From Cyclobacteriaceae bacterium (GTDB lineage Bacteria; Bacteroidota; Bacteroidia; Cytophagales; Cyclobacteriaceae), in assembly GCA_003565295.1 (NCBI GenBank), contig PXCO01000129.1, positions 1 through 45,928 on the forward strand: 45,928 nucleotides of DNA, given 5' to 3'. The notes under the pieces are model-generated. The model did no database searches and was not told where the DNA came from. It worked only from the letters and a program-made list of their open reading frames with translations. Below are positions 24,628 through 33,160 of the stretch, piece after piece (the stretch's first letter is position 1; each line of letters starts with the position of its first letter). Position numbers and translations under genes: made by a program.

Positions 24628-25803
24628 ATGTTTTCTCTTAAAATTTTAATTACCGAAGATGACACGGTTTCTGCACTATTGTTGAAAAAAGCATTAGAGA
24701 AAAACCACCATCAAATCATAGGAATAGCGGACTCGGGAGAGAGGGCTTTGGAAATCCTGGCTGAAAATAGGGCCGATATCGTGATGATGGACATCAACCT
24801 CTCTGGTAATCTGGACGGCATCAAGACCACTGAAATTATTAATGAGAAGTATAATATCCCAGTGGTGTATCTCACAGCCAGCAGTGATTCTGAAACGCTG
24901 CAAAAGGTGGCGGTCACCAACCCCAGTGCCTATGTAATCAAGCCTTTTAACATCAGAGAGCTGAACATGGTAATTGAGTTGGCCATATTCAAGGACAAAA
25001 AGGAAAAGGAACTCCAGAACCTCAATAATGAGCTTGAGGAAAAAGTAAGGCAACGAACTGCAGACCTTAACGAGGCCAACAAAGAGCTTCAAAAGGCGTT
25101 GGAAAAGGAGAGAGAATTGAGTGAGCTTAAATCCAGAATCGTACAGAATGTTTCTCATGGGTTTAAAACACCACTTACTTCAATATTGAGTTCTGCTCAA
25201 CTCCTCAAGCAGTATGCAGAGAGGGATCATCCCTTTAAGGTTAAAATCATGAAACATGCTACCAAAATCGAGAACTCTGTGCGCAACCTAAATAGTTTAT
25301 TGACCAGCGTTCTATTTTTCGGCAAGGCTGATGCTGACAAAATGAATTACAAGCCTGTACGAATTTACACCTCCGCTTTTCTCAATGAGGTGGTGGACAT
25401 GGTAAAGGCCGGCATAGATAACGGTGTGAAGATCCAGACCACCTTTGAAAAACTGCCGAAGATGATCACCTCAGACATGGATTTGCTCTATCAAATCCTG
25501 GAAAATCTTTTGAGCAATGCTGTGAAGTACTCCAAAGATGGAGGGCAGGTGGAATTTAAGGTCTGGTCCGAGGAGGATTCACTAAAGGCCACGATCAAGG
25601 ATGAGGGAATTGGTATTCCCGAAGCAGAACAATCTCAACTTTTTGACCGTTTCTTCAGAGGGAAAAACGTTGGATTAAGGGAAGGGTCTGGCCTAGGCCT
25701 ATCCATCGTGAAAAAATGTATTGAGGTAATAGGTGGAAAAATCAATTTTGAGTCCAAGGTAGGCCAAGGCACAACTTTTCATCTGGAAATACCCATAAAA
25801 TAA
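24628..25803 (+). CDS. Receiver domain-histidine kinase protein with altered H box
   Basis: This is a 391-residue soluble protein. Residues 5-120 are a CheY-like receiver with acidic pocket E10/D11/D12, phosphoacceptor D55 and K105 (VIKPF). A coiled coil (about 122-165) leads to a HisKA domain and a HATPase domain (NLLSNAVKYSKDGG, DEGIGIPEAE, GSGLGLSIVKKC). The H box reads NVSHGFKTPL: His177 is followed by Gly178 where HisKA kinases have Glu or Asp. That acidic residue assists phosphoryl transfer, so kinase or phosphatase activity may be weak, and the receiver could be the functional input. It lacks a sensor and a DNA-binding output, which fits a phosphorelay step downstream of the propeller kinase at 21141. 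The ABC ATPase gene starts 10 nt after its stop. Confidence 0.9.
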   Translation: MFSLKILITEDDTVSALLLKKALEKNHHQIIGIADSGERALEILAENRADIVMMDINLSGNLDGIKTTEIINEKYNIPVVYLTASSDSETLQKVAVTNPSAYVIKPFNIRELNMVIELAIFKDKKEKELQNLNNELEEKVRQRTADLNEANKELQKALEKERELSELKSRIVQNVSHGFKTPLTSILSSAQLLKQYAERDHPFKVKIMKHATKIENSVRNLNSLLTSVLFFGKADADKMNYKPVRIYTSAFLNEVVDMVKAGIDNGVKIQTTFEKLPKMITSDMDLLYQILENLLSNAVKYSKDGGQVEFKVWSEEDSLKATIKDEGIGIPEAEQSQLFDRFFRGKNVGLREGSGLGLSIVKKCIEVIGGKINFESKVGQGTTFHLEIPIK

Positions 25804-25813
25804 ACATTTCAGC

Positions 25814-26446
25814 ATGCTATCAACATCATCCATTGAATTTTCATATGAGGATGGGCCGCCTTTTTCTTTCCCGGATATCCGGCTAGAGAGGAATGAGGAA
25901 CTGCTAATCATCGGTGAATCGGGAAGTGGCAAAACCACGATACTTAATATAATTGGAGGGCTATTAAAGCCCAAAAGTGGAAAAGTACTCATTGACAATG
26001 AGGATATTTATGCCCTCAAGGGTGCGCAATTGGATAAATTCAGAGGCCGTAATATAGGGGTCATCTTCCAAAAGCCACACATCCTTTCTGCCCTTACTGT
26101 CGTGGAAAACCTGCAAGTGGCCAATTTTTTTGCCAATAAATCTGACAATGGCGTAATAGACACTTCATTACGCGAATTGGACATCGCACATAAAAAAGAT
26201 GCCAAGGTAAACACCCTGAGTCAAGGAGAGGCTCAAAGGGTTTCAATTGCACGTGCTTTGGTCAATCATCCCAAGCTCATCTTGGCAGATGAGCCCACTT
26301 CCAGCCTGGATGACAAAAATGCGGAAGCGGTCATCCAATTATTAAAGCAGCAATCTAAAAAACTTAATGCGGCCCTGGTGGTGGTCACTCACGATCAAAG
26401 AGTAAAGGACCATATTCAGCAGCATATTACGGTAGGAAAATTTTAG
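25814..26446 (+). CDS. ABC transporter ATP-binding protein (LolD/MacB-type)
   Basis: This 210-residue ATPase energises the permease encoded 3 nt downstream. Walker A is at 34-41 (GESGSGKT), the signature LSQGE is at 135-139, Walker B is LILADEP at 155-161 with the catalytic Glu160, and the H-loop is VVTHDQ. The sequence after the signature and the compact size place it with the MacB/LolD/FtsE group, whose permeases usually move lipoproteins, antibiotics or signals across the envelope by mechanotransmission rather than through a channel. The ATG follows the receiver-kinase stop by 10 nt, suggesting joint transcription with the signalling genes. Confidence 0.9.
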   Translation: MLSTSSIEFSYEDGPPFSFPDIRLERNEELLIIGESGSGKTTILNIIGGLLKPKSGKVLIDNEDIYALKGAQLDKFRGRNIGVIFQKPHILSALTVVENLQVANFFANKSDNGVIDTSLRELDIAHKKDAKVNTLSQGEAQRVSIARALVNHPKLILADEPTSSLDDKNAEAVIQLLKQQSKKLNAALVVVTHDQRVKDHIQQHITVGKF

Positions 26447-26449
26447 CCT

Positions 26450-27676
26450 ATGAATTTGATAAAGCTTAGTTGGAAATACCTAATATCCAAGCCTTTAAAT
26501 ACAGGGTTGAATATTTTATTGTTGGCCATGGGCTTGGCCATCATCACTGTATTATTGTTGATGCAGGATCAGTTCGAAAATAAGATGACCAGGGATGCCA
26601 AGGGCATTGATTTGGTGATTGGCGCAAAAGGGAGTCCACTTCAACTGGTGTTATCCTCTGTGTACCACATTGACTTTCCCACGGGCAACATTCCACTGAA
26701 TGAGGCTGAGGGGGTATCTAAAAACCGGTTGATCAAGAATGTGATTCCCATGGGAATGGGGGATAATTATAATGGCTACAGAATCATTGGGACCAACCAT
26801 GACTACCTGGAATTATACGAGGCCTCATTCAAAGAGGGAAAAGCCTGGGAGTTTCCGTTTGAAACAGTAGTGGGCCATGCAGTGGCCAGGAAATTAGAAT
26901 TGGAGCTAGGGAGCAAATTTGTGGGTTCTCATGGCATTGGCACCGCTAGCCATGCCCATGAAGAACACGATTATGTGGTGGTAGGGGTGCTGGAAAAGCA
27001 GGATAATGTATTAGACCAATTGATTCTGACTTCCATAGAATCGGTATGGTACACGCATGATGAGGACCATGACCACGAAAAATTTGAGCAACCTGTGGCT
27101 ACTACCGGTTTTCCCAACAGTGAGCAACCTGACAGAGAGGTGACCTCCCTTTTGGTTCAATATAGAAACCCTATAGCAGCAGTACAGTTGCCAAGGTTTA
27201 TCAACAGTAGAAGCTCCCTACAGGCTGCCTCTCCTTCCTTTGAGATTTCCAGGCTATTTGAGCTTTTGGGCATAGGCATTAAGTTGGTCCAGGGGCTTGC
27301 AGTAGTGATCATTGTCATTGCAGGCCTGGGTATTTTTATCGCCTTATATAATTCCTTGAAAGAGAGAAAATACGATCTGGCAGTGATGAGAACTTTGGGA
27401 GCCTCAAGGGGGACACTTTTTGTACATATTATTCTGGAAGGTTTTCTACTCACTATGCTAGGAGGAATATTGGGTTTGGCCATAGGACACTTTTTCCTTT
27501 GGTTATTGGTTATCACCAATGAACAGGGAGCCCTGGCGGGGCTCAGGCCTGACGTGTTTTTGGCAGAGGAATTGTGGTTATTGTTGATAGCACTGGCCAC
27601 AGGGGTTTTAGCCTCTTTGATTCCGGCCTGGAATGCATACAGGACGGATATTGCGAAACAATTGACTGGAGCTTAA
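26450..27676 (+). CDS. ABC transporter permease (MacB/FtsX-type) with His-rich periplasmic loop
   Basis: This 408-residue permease has the four-helix FtsX/MacB plan. One N-terminal helix (about 15-38) is followed by a large periplasmic domain (about 40-270, MacB_PCD-like) and three C-terminal helices (about 283-305, 337-360, 375-397). The periplasmic part holds two clusters of metal-ligand residues: H161, H168, H170, H173 (SHAHEEH) and H203, D204, E205, D206, H207, D208, H209 (YTHDEDHDHE). These suggest binding of zinc or another divalent cation. ATPase and permease are 3 nt apart and the DUF3299-like protein follows by 12 nt. Similar trios are known in Vibrio zinc-regulated loci (recalled, not checked), so a role in metal handling is plausible but unproven. 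Confidence 0.87.
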   Translation: MNLIKLSWKYLISKPLNTGLNILLLAMGLAIITVLLLMQDQFENKMTRDAKGIDLVIGAKGSPLQLVLSSVYHIDFPTGNIPLNEAEGVSKNRLIKNVIPMGMGDNYNGYRIIGTNHDYLELYEASFKEGKAWEFPFETVVGHAVARKLELELGSKFVGSHGIGTASHAHEEHDYVVVGVLEKQDNVLDQLILTSIESVWYTHDEDHDHEKFEQPVATTGFPNSEQPDREVTSLLVQYRNPIAAVQLPRFINSRSSLQAASPSFEISRLFELLGIGIKLVQGLAVVIIVIAGLGIFIALYNSLKERKYDLAVMRTLGASRGTLFVHIILEGFLLTMLGGILGLAIGHFFLWLLVITNEQGALAGLRPDVFLAEELWLLLIALATGVLASLIPAWNAYRTDIAKQLTGA

Positions 27677-27688
27677 ATAAAAGTAAAT

Positions 27689-28126
27689 ATGGAAATTAAG
27701 ATTTTGTGTGCCACAGTGATGTTATGCTTGGTTACCACGGTTGGATACCCTCAACAAGAATCGGTATGGAAGGATCTCGCCGATGTCACGTATAAAATTG
27801 GGGAGGATGAATGGGGAGAGCTATATCTGCCTGTTTTTTCCGATAACATTAAAAAACTGGAAGGAACAGAAGTAGTAGCAGATGGCTATATTATACCCTT
27901 CGAGGGAATGTTTAAACCTGAGCATATCATCATTTCGGCCCTTCCATTAGCGGAATGCTTCTTTTGTGGCGCAGGTGGGCCCGAAACAGTGATGGAAGTG
28001 ATGCTTAAGGATCCCGTGAAATACACATCCAAAAGGGTGAAAGTCAAAGGCACATTGACCCTTAATGACAATGACCCCGAAAAGCTCATGTACATCCTGC
28101 AAGATGCACAGATGCTTACCAACTAA
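27689..28126 (+). CDS. Exported DUF3299-like protein
   Basis: This is a 145-residue protein with an N-terminal signal peptide (about 1-23; hydrophobic stretch CATVMLCLVTTVGYPQ). It resembles DUF3299 proteins, in which a small beta-rich (OB-like) domain holds a conserved cysteine pair, seen here as C90 and C93 in AECFFCGAGGPE. It is the third gene of the ABC operon, 12 nt after the permease, so it is probably the periplasmic partner of that transporter. The cysteines could bind metal or form a disulfide. No lipobox is seen, and the role is otherwise unknown. Confidence 0.75.
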   Translation: MEIKILCATVMLCLVTTVGYPQQESVWKDLADVTYKIGEDEWGELYLPVFSDNIKKLEGTEVVADGYIIPFEGMFKPEHIIISALPLAECFFCGAGGPETVMEVMLKDPVKYTSKRVKVKGTLTLNDNDPEKLMYILQDAQMLTN

Positions 28127-28162
28127 ATCATCCTCAACCAACCTAAAGACCAACCATTTTTA

Positions 28163-29125
28163 ATGATCACCCATTATACCTTTGCTAACGGTGACAGCTT
28201 GCCAACATTAGGGCTGGGGACCTGGCGCTCTCAGCCCGGAGAAGTTTCCGATGCCGTAATAGAAGCTATTTCATGTGGATACCGGCATATTGACTGCGCA
28301 TCAATATATGGTAACGAAAAAGAAATTGGGGAGGCCTTGCAAAAAGCCTTTGAAAAAAAATTGGTTAAAAGGGAGGAGCTTTGGATAACTTCTAAACTTT
28401 GGAATGATAGTCATTTATCTGAGGATGTACTTCCCTCCCTAAAAAAAACCCTCAGTGACCTTAAATTGGAATACCTTGATCTCTATTTGGTTCACTGGCC
28501 GGTGGCTATAAAAAAGGGTGTTGGTTTTCCTTCCAAGTCAGGGGATTTTCTCAGTTATGAAGAGGCTCCCTTGGAAAAAACCTGGAAAAATATGGAAATG
28601 CTCCAAAATGCGGGCCTGGTGAAGCATATCGGAGTTTCCAATTTCAATCAGGAAAAGCTTAATGTGCTATTGGAACATTGCAGTAAGTCTCCAGAGGTCA
28701 ATCAGGTGGAACTTCATCCTTACCTTCCTCAGCACTCTCTAATGGAATTTTGTGCTCAGCACTCCATTCATTTAACCGGATATGGTCCCCTGGGTGCTGC
28801 CTACCGGGTGGAAAACAAGGAGGTAAATCTGCCGATTTTACTAGAAGATGATACCATATTATCCATTGCCCAAAATCACGGAGCCACCCCTGCCCAGGTG
28901 GTATTGGCCTGGGGAATGGAGAGAGGGACATCCGTAATTCCCAAATCTACCCACCCCATGAGGATCAAGGAGAATTTTGAGGCATTAAACTTGAGGTTAT
29001 CTAAGCAGGACTTGCAGGAAATTAACGGCCTGGAAGGACCTCACCGTTATACCACCGGATCAGGTTGGGTGATAGAGGGAAGCCCTTATCAATTGTCCGA
29101 TTTGTGGGACGAGTTTAAATTGTGA
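28163..29125 (+). CDS. Aldo/keto reductase
   Basis: This 320-residue NADPH-dependent TIM-barrel reductase carries the full catalytic tetrad: D44, Y49, K78 and H111. The start motif NGDSLPTLGLGTWRS, the HIDCASIYGNE segment and VIPKSTHPMRIKENFEAL complete the AKR signatures. It should reduce aldehydes or aldoses in the cytoplasm, and the exact substrate is not visible. Its direct neighbour (29171) is a paralogue with the same length and signatures, so this is a tandem duplication. It starts 36 nt after the DUF3299-like gene and may be read from the same transcript. Confidence 0.92.
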   Translation: MITHYTFANGDSLPTLGLGTWRSQPGEVSDAVIEAISCGYRHIDCASIYGNEKEIGEALQKAFEKKLVKREELWITSKLWNDSHLSEDVLPSLKKTLSDLKLEYLDLYLVHWPVAIKKGVGFPSKSGDFLSYEEAPLEKTWKNMEMLQNAGLVKHIGVSNFNQEKLNVLLEHCSKSPEVNQVELHPYLPQHSLMEFCAQHSIHLTGYGPLGAAYRVENKEVNLPILLEDDTILSIAQNHGATPAQVVLAWGMERGTSVIPKSTHPMRIKENFEALNLRLSKQDLQEINGLEGPHRYTTGSGWVIEGSPYQLSDLWDEFKL

Positions 29126-29170
29126 ATTGAAATAATTTTATAATAACCAACAAATAAACCAAATGTCAGC

Positions 29171-30124
29171 ATGAAGTCATATAGTTTTTCAAATGGAGAT
29201 AAAATGCCTGCGATAGGGCTGGGAACTTGGAAATCAGCACCTGGTGAGGTGTACAATGCGGTAACCTGGGCCATAGAGGTGGGATACAGGCATATTGATT
29301 GTGCTGCAATTTACCAAAACGAGAAAGAAGTTGGCAATGCCCTGAAGGATGCCTTTGACAAGGGATTGGTAAAAAGGGAAGAAATCTTCGTGACCAGTAA
29401 ACTTTGGAATAACTCCCATAGACAGGATAAGGTGGAGAATGGATTGGATCAAACCCTTTCTGACCTACAATTGGACTACCTGGACTTGTATTTAATCCAT
29501 TGGCCTATCTCACTACAGGAGGAAGTAATGTTTCCCGAAAAAGGGGATGACTTTCTCACCTATGATGAGGTACCCCTTGCAGATACCTGGAAAGGAATGG
29601 AAGCCGTCAAGAAAAGGGGTAAGGCAAAGCATATAGGGGTGTCAAACTTTAATCAGAAAAAGTTGAGAGAAATCCTATCAAACGCTTCCGAACTCCCTGA
29701 AATGAACCAAATTGAATTGCACCCCTATCTGCCTCAGCTAAAACTGGTTGACTTTTGTAAGAGCAACGGCATTGGGGTCACGGCCTACTCCCCATTAGGG
29801 TCCTCTGATAGGCCCAAGGCCAGAAGAAGGGATGATGACCCAGTACTATTGGAGGACGAAACTATAAAAGGGCTGGCAGAAAAGCACCAATGCAGCCCTG
29901 CCCAAGTATTGATAGCTTATGCGGTACATAGAGATTTGGTGGTGATTCCCAAGTCTGCCAATAAAGACAGGATCAAACAAAACCTTGATGCTGCAAGTGT
30001 AAAGCTTTCACCTGAGGATATGGAAAGCATTCACCAGATAGAACACCGTTTCCGTTTCATTGACGGCACCTTTTTCACAGAGGTTCCCGGGAGTCCTTAC
30101 AAAGCTACCGACCTCTGGGAATGA
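29171..30124 (+). CDS. Aldo/keto reductase (tandem paralogue)
   Basis: This 317-residue AKR has tetrad residues D43, Y48, K77 and H110 and the motifs NGDKMPAIGLGTWKS and VIPKSANKDRIKQNLDAA. It is similar in length and arrangement to the gene just upstream, with which it forms a tandem pair 45 nt apart. A basic insert (RPKARRRDDDP) around residue 215-225 replaces the shorter loop of the upstream copy and may alter substrate binding. Predicted cytoplasmic. The two copies may act on different sugar aldehydes. Confidence 0.92.
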   Translation: MKSYSFSNGDKMPAIGLGTWKSAPGEVYNAVTWAIEVGYRHIDCAAIYQNEKEVGNALKDAFDKGLVKREEIFVTSKLWNNSHRQDKVENGLDQTLSDLQLDYLDLYLIHWPISLQEEVMFPEKGDDFLTYDEVPLADTWKGMEAVKKRGKAKHIGVSNFNQKKLREILSNASELPEMNQIELHPYLPQLKLVDFCKSNGIGVTAYSPLGSSDRPKARRRDDDPVLLEDETIKGLAEKHQCSPAQVLIAYAVHRDLVVIPKSANKDRIKQNLDAASVKLSPEDMESIHQIEHRFRFIDGTFFTEVPGSPYKATDLWE

Positions 30125-30222
30125 CCATTGCAGCGCACCCATTTCAGATTTTATGAAAAAAAGGTGTGCTTTTTTACTGGTCCTGGTAGTTTTTCAAATG
30201 ATTAACCCAACTAATCTCCCTT

Positions 30223-31695
30223 ATGACAAACCCATATACCCCCTTTCGAATTTTAATGCTCCTAATGGCCCTTTGTACCATGAATGGATGTGCCGATAAA
30301 AAAGAGCAGGTAGTTCGGTACAAACCACATTCTACTCCCAATATCGTCATTATTTTTACGGACGATCAAGGGTATAATGATGTGGGTGTATTTGGTGCCC
30401 AAGGTTATGAAACTCCCCATTTGGATAAAATGGCAAAGGAGGGAGTCACTTTCACTAATTTTTATGTGCCGCATGCGGTATGCTCTGCATCCCGGGCATC
30501 TATCCTTACCGGTTGTTATGCCAACAGGGTAGGGATTTTTGGAGCACTGGATCATACGGCAACTCACGGGTTGAACCCCGGAGAAGTAACATTGGCAGAA
30601 TTAGTGAAACCTCAGGGGTACAAAACGGCGATCTTTGGCAAATGGCATTTGGGGCATCTGTCCCCATTTTTGCCTACGGAACAGGGATTTGACGAGTTCT
30701 TTGGATTGCCTTATTCCAATGACATGTGGCCTCATCACCCTGAGCGCCCCGACCATTACCCACCTTTGCCCTTATATGAAGGTAATCAAGTAATAGATAC
30801 GCTTGATGACCAAAGCATGCTCACGACTTGGTATACGGAAAGGGCTGTGGATTTTATAGAGAACAATAAAGCAGAACCATTTTTGCTCTATCTGGCACAC
30901 AGCATGCCCCATGTTCCATTGTTTGTATCAGATAAGTTTAAGGGGAAATCCCAGAATGGTTTATATGGAGATGTGATCATGGAGATTGACTGGTCGGTGG
31001 GAGAAATCATGAAAACCCTGGAAAAGAATGGACTGGAGGAAAACACCTTGGTGATCTTCACTTCTGACAATGGACCATGGCTTTCCTATGGTACGCACGC
31101 AGGTTCTGCAGATCCTCTCAGGGAAGGGAAAGGCACTTCCTGGGAAGGGGGGATCAGAGTGCCCACCATTATGAAATGGAAGGAAAGAATACCTGCGGGC
31201 AAAGTGCAGGAGAAAAACGGAATGACCATTGACCTGTTTCCCACCATCGCACATCTCACCGGTGCAAAGCTTCCGGAGCACATCATAGATGGGAAAAATA
31301 TATGGCCATTAATAGAAGATCCAGAGGAAGGTATCTCACCTCAAGAGGCATATTTTATCTATTACAATACTAATGAACTGCAAGCGGTCTTAATGGGGGA
31401 GTGGAAACTGTATTTCCCTCATCGCTATAGATCCCTTGCCCCAGGTCAAGAAACCCCGGATGATGGCAAGCCCATAAAATATGAAATGCTGGCTATAGAG
31501 GCTTCAGAGCTTTACCATCTGAAAGAGGACATTAGTGAAAGTAACAATGTAATTGACCAACACCCAGAGATTGTGAAAAAAATGACGGAATTGGCTGAAG
31601 GAGCCAGGGAAGATATGGGTGATGCCCTCACTGGTCGGGAAGGTAAAAACCAAAGGGAGGCAGGAAAGTTTGCAGGTACACCCGTAAGAAGGTAA
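30223..31695 (+). CDS. Sulfatase lipoprotein (arylsulfatase A type)
   Basis: This 490-residue sulfatase hydrolyses sulfate esters, probably on a polysaccharide. The signal sequence ends in a lipobox with Cys23 (MNGC), so it should sit in the cell envelope facing outwards. Metal ligands start with D47-D48 (FTDDQGYND). The active-site cysteine is C87 in [11 protein letters not shown]. It is converted to formylglycine in this family, and the C-x-A-S-R variant is common among sugar sulfatases. H-bonding motifs GKWHLGHL and TSDNGPWL are present. No formylglycine-generating enzyme or SusC/D pair is in the window, so maturation must come from elsewhere. It lies among plus-strand genes for carbohydrate-linked oxidoreductases. 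Confidence 0.93.
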   Translation: MTNPYTPFRILMLLMALCTMNGCADKKEQVVRYKPHSTPNIVIIFTDDQGYNDVGVFGAQGYETPHLDKMAKEGVTFTNFYVPHAVCSASRASILTGCYANRVGIFGALDHTATHGLNPGEVTLAELVKPQGYKTAIFGKWHLGHLSPFLPTEQGFDEFFGLPYSNDMWPHHPERPDHYPPLPLYEGNQVIDTLDDQSMLTTWYTERAVDFIENNKAEPFLLYLAHSMPHVPLFVSDKFKGKSQNGLYGDVIMEIDWSVGEIMKTLEKNGLEENTLVIFTSDNGPWLSYGTHAGSADPLREGKGTSWEGGIRVPTIMKWKERIPAGKVQEKNGMTIDLFPTIAHLTGAKLPEHIIDGKNIWPLIEDPEEGISPQEAYFIYYNTNELQAVLMGEWKLYFPHRYRSLAPGQETPDDGKPIKYEMLAIEASELYHLKEDISESNNVIDQHPEIVKKMTELAEGAREDMGDALTGREGKNQREAGKFAGTPVRR

Positions 31696-31728
31696 TAAAG
31701 GTTAGACTCAACTAAACAACTAAAATAT

Positions 31729-33147
31729 ATGGTTAAGAATCAAGAATATAGTTTGTTCGATGATGTGTGTGAAGCTGTAGATAATGCAGCTTCTTACGTG
31801 GATATCCATCCGGGATTATTGGATCAAATAAAATTTTGCAATAGCGTTTATAAGTTTAATTTTCCCCTCAAAAAAGAGGACGGTACCTATGAGGTCTTGG
31901 AAGGTTACAGGGTGCAGCATTCTCACCATAAACTACCCGCAAAGGGGGGGATCCGTTACAGTAGCTATGTGGATGAAGAGGAGGTGAAGGGTCTCGCAGC
32001 TCTTATGACCTACAAATGCGCCCTTGTAAATATCCCCTATGGTGGGGCCAAGGGTGGTGTGAGTATAGACCCTAGTAAGTATGATGTGAATCAGCTGGAG
32101 CGGATCACAAGAAGATATACCTCGGAGCTCATAAGTAAGAAATTCATAGGGCCGGCCATAGATGTTCCGGCTCCAGATTACGGGACCAGCTCAAGGGAGA
32201 TGGCCTGGATAGCAGATACTTATCAGGCTTTTAATCCTGAAGCAATAAATGCCAAAGGTTGTGTCACGGGTAAACCTCTGTCACAGCATGGCATTAGAGG
32301 AAGAACGGAGGCCACCGGACTGGGTGTCTTCTTTGGTATCAGAGAGGCCGTCGATGTGAAGGAAGACATGGATGAGCTAGGCCTGAAGACAGGATTAGAA
32401 GGAAAAACGGTCATCATCCAAGGTTTAGGTAATGTAGGTTATCATTCCGCTAAATATCTAAGCCAAGCAGGGGCAAAAATTATTGCCGTGGCAGAGTGGA
32501 ATGGAGGGATTACCAACGAGGAAGGCCTGGATATTGAGGCTCTTAAAGCTTATCAAAATCAAAATAAGGGGTTTAAGGGCTATGAGAATGGGGCTTTTGT
32601 GGAGAACTCAAAAAGTCTTCTTACCCTAGAATGTGACATTTTAATACCCGCTGCCTTAGAAAATCAAATTACAGGTGATAATGCCGAGGATATTAAAGCT
32701 AAAATAATTGCAGAGGCTGCAAATGGTCCCGTTACGCAAGAGGCGGAAAGGATTTTACTTAAGAAGAATGTGCTAATTCTTCCAGATATGTACCTCAATG
32801 CTGGTGGTGTGACCGTTTCCTACTTTGAGTGGTTGAAAAACCTTTCCAGGGTCTCCTTTGGCAAATTGGAAAAAAGGTATGACAGAAGAAAGTATGAGAA
32901 TCTATTGGATAGCATAGAAAAGGCTACCGGAAACAGTTTTACCCAAGAACAACGGGAGCTTATTGCCAGGGGGGCTGACGAAAGGGATTTGGTGAATTCC
33001 GGCCTTGAGGAAACCATGGTGAATGCCTACCACCACATGAATGGGGTGAGAAAGGACAAAGGAATTCAAAGTTTGAGAACAGCAGGGTTTATCGTTGCTT
33101 TGGAAAGAATCGCAATTAGTTATATGGAATTAGGAATTTTCCCATAA
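31729..33147 (+). CDS. Glu/Leu/Phe/Val dehydrogenase (glutamate dehydrogenase)
   Basis: This 472-residue enzyme belongs to the amino-acid dehydrogenase family. It reversibly converts glutamate to 2-oxoglutarate and ammonia, or a related pair for Leu/Val/Phe. Motifs are KGGIRYS (72-78), KCALVNIPYGGAKGGV (96-111, with catalytic K96 and K108), and the Rossmann GLGNVG at about 232-237. The length is longer than Clostridium-type 420-450-residue enzymes but similar to Bacteroidota ones. It starts 33 nt after the sulfatase, so an operon is possible but not certain. Coenzyme preference is not readable. The ORF appears complete with no frame damage. Confidence 0.9.
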   Translation: MVKNQEYSLFDDVCEAVDNAASYVDIHPGLLDQIKFCNSVYKFNFPLKKEDGTYEVLEGYRVQHSHHKLPAKGGIRYSSYVDEEEVKGLAALMTYKCALVNIPYGGAKGGVSIDPSKYDVNQLERITRRYTSELISKKFIGPAIDVPAPDYGTSSREMAWIADTYQAFNPEAINAKGCVTGKPLSQHGIRGRTEATGLGVFFGIREAVDVKEDMDELGLKTGLEGKTVIIQGLGNVGYHSAKYLSQAGAKIIAVAEWNGGITNEEGLDIEALKAYQNQNKGFKGYENGAFVENSKSLLTLECDILIPAALENQITGDNAEDIKAKIIAEAANGPVTQEAERILLKKNVLILPDMYLNAGGVTVSYFEWLKNLSRVSFGKLEKRYDRRKYENLLDSIEKATGNSFTQEQRELIARGADERDLVNSGLEETMVNAYHHMNGVRKDKGIQSLRTAGFIVALERIAISYMELGIFP

Positions 33148-33160
33148 ATTTCGGGTGAAT

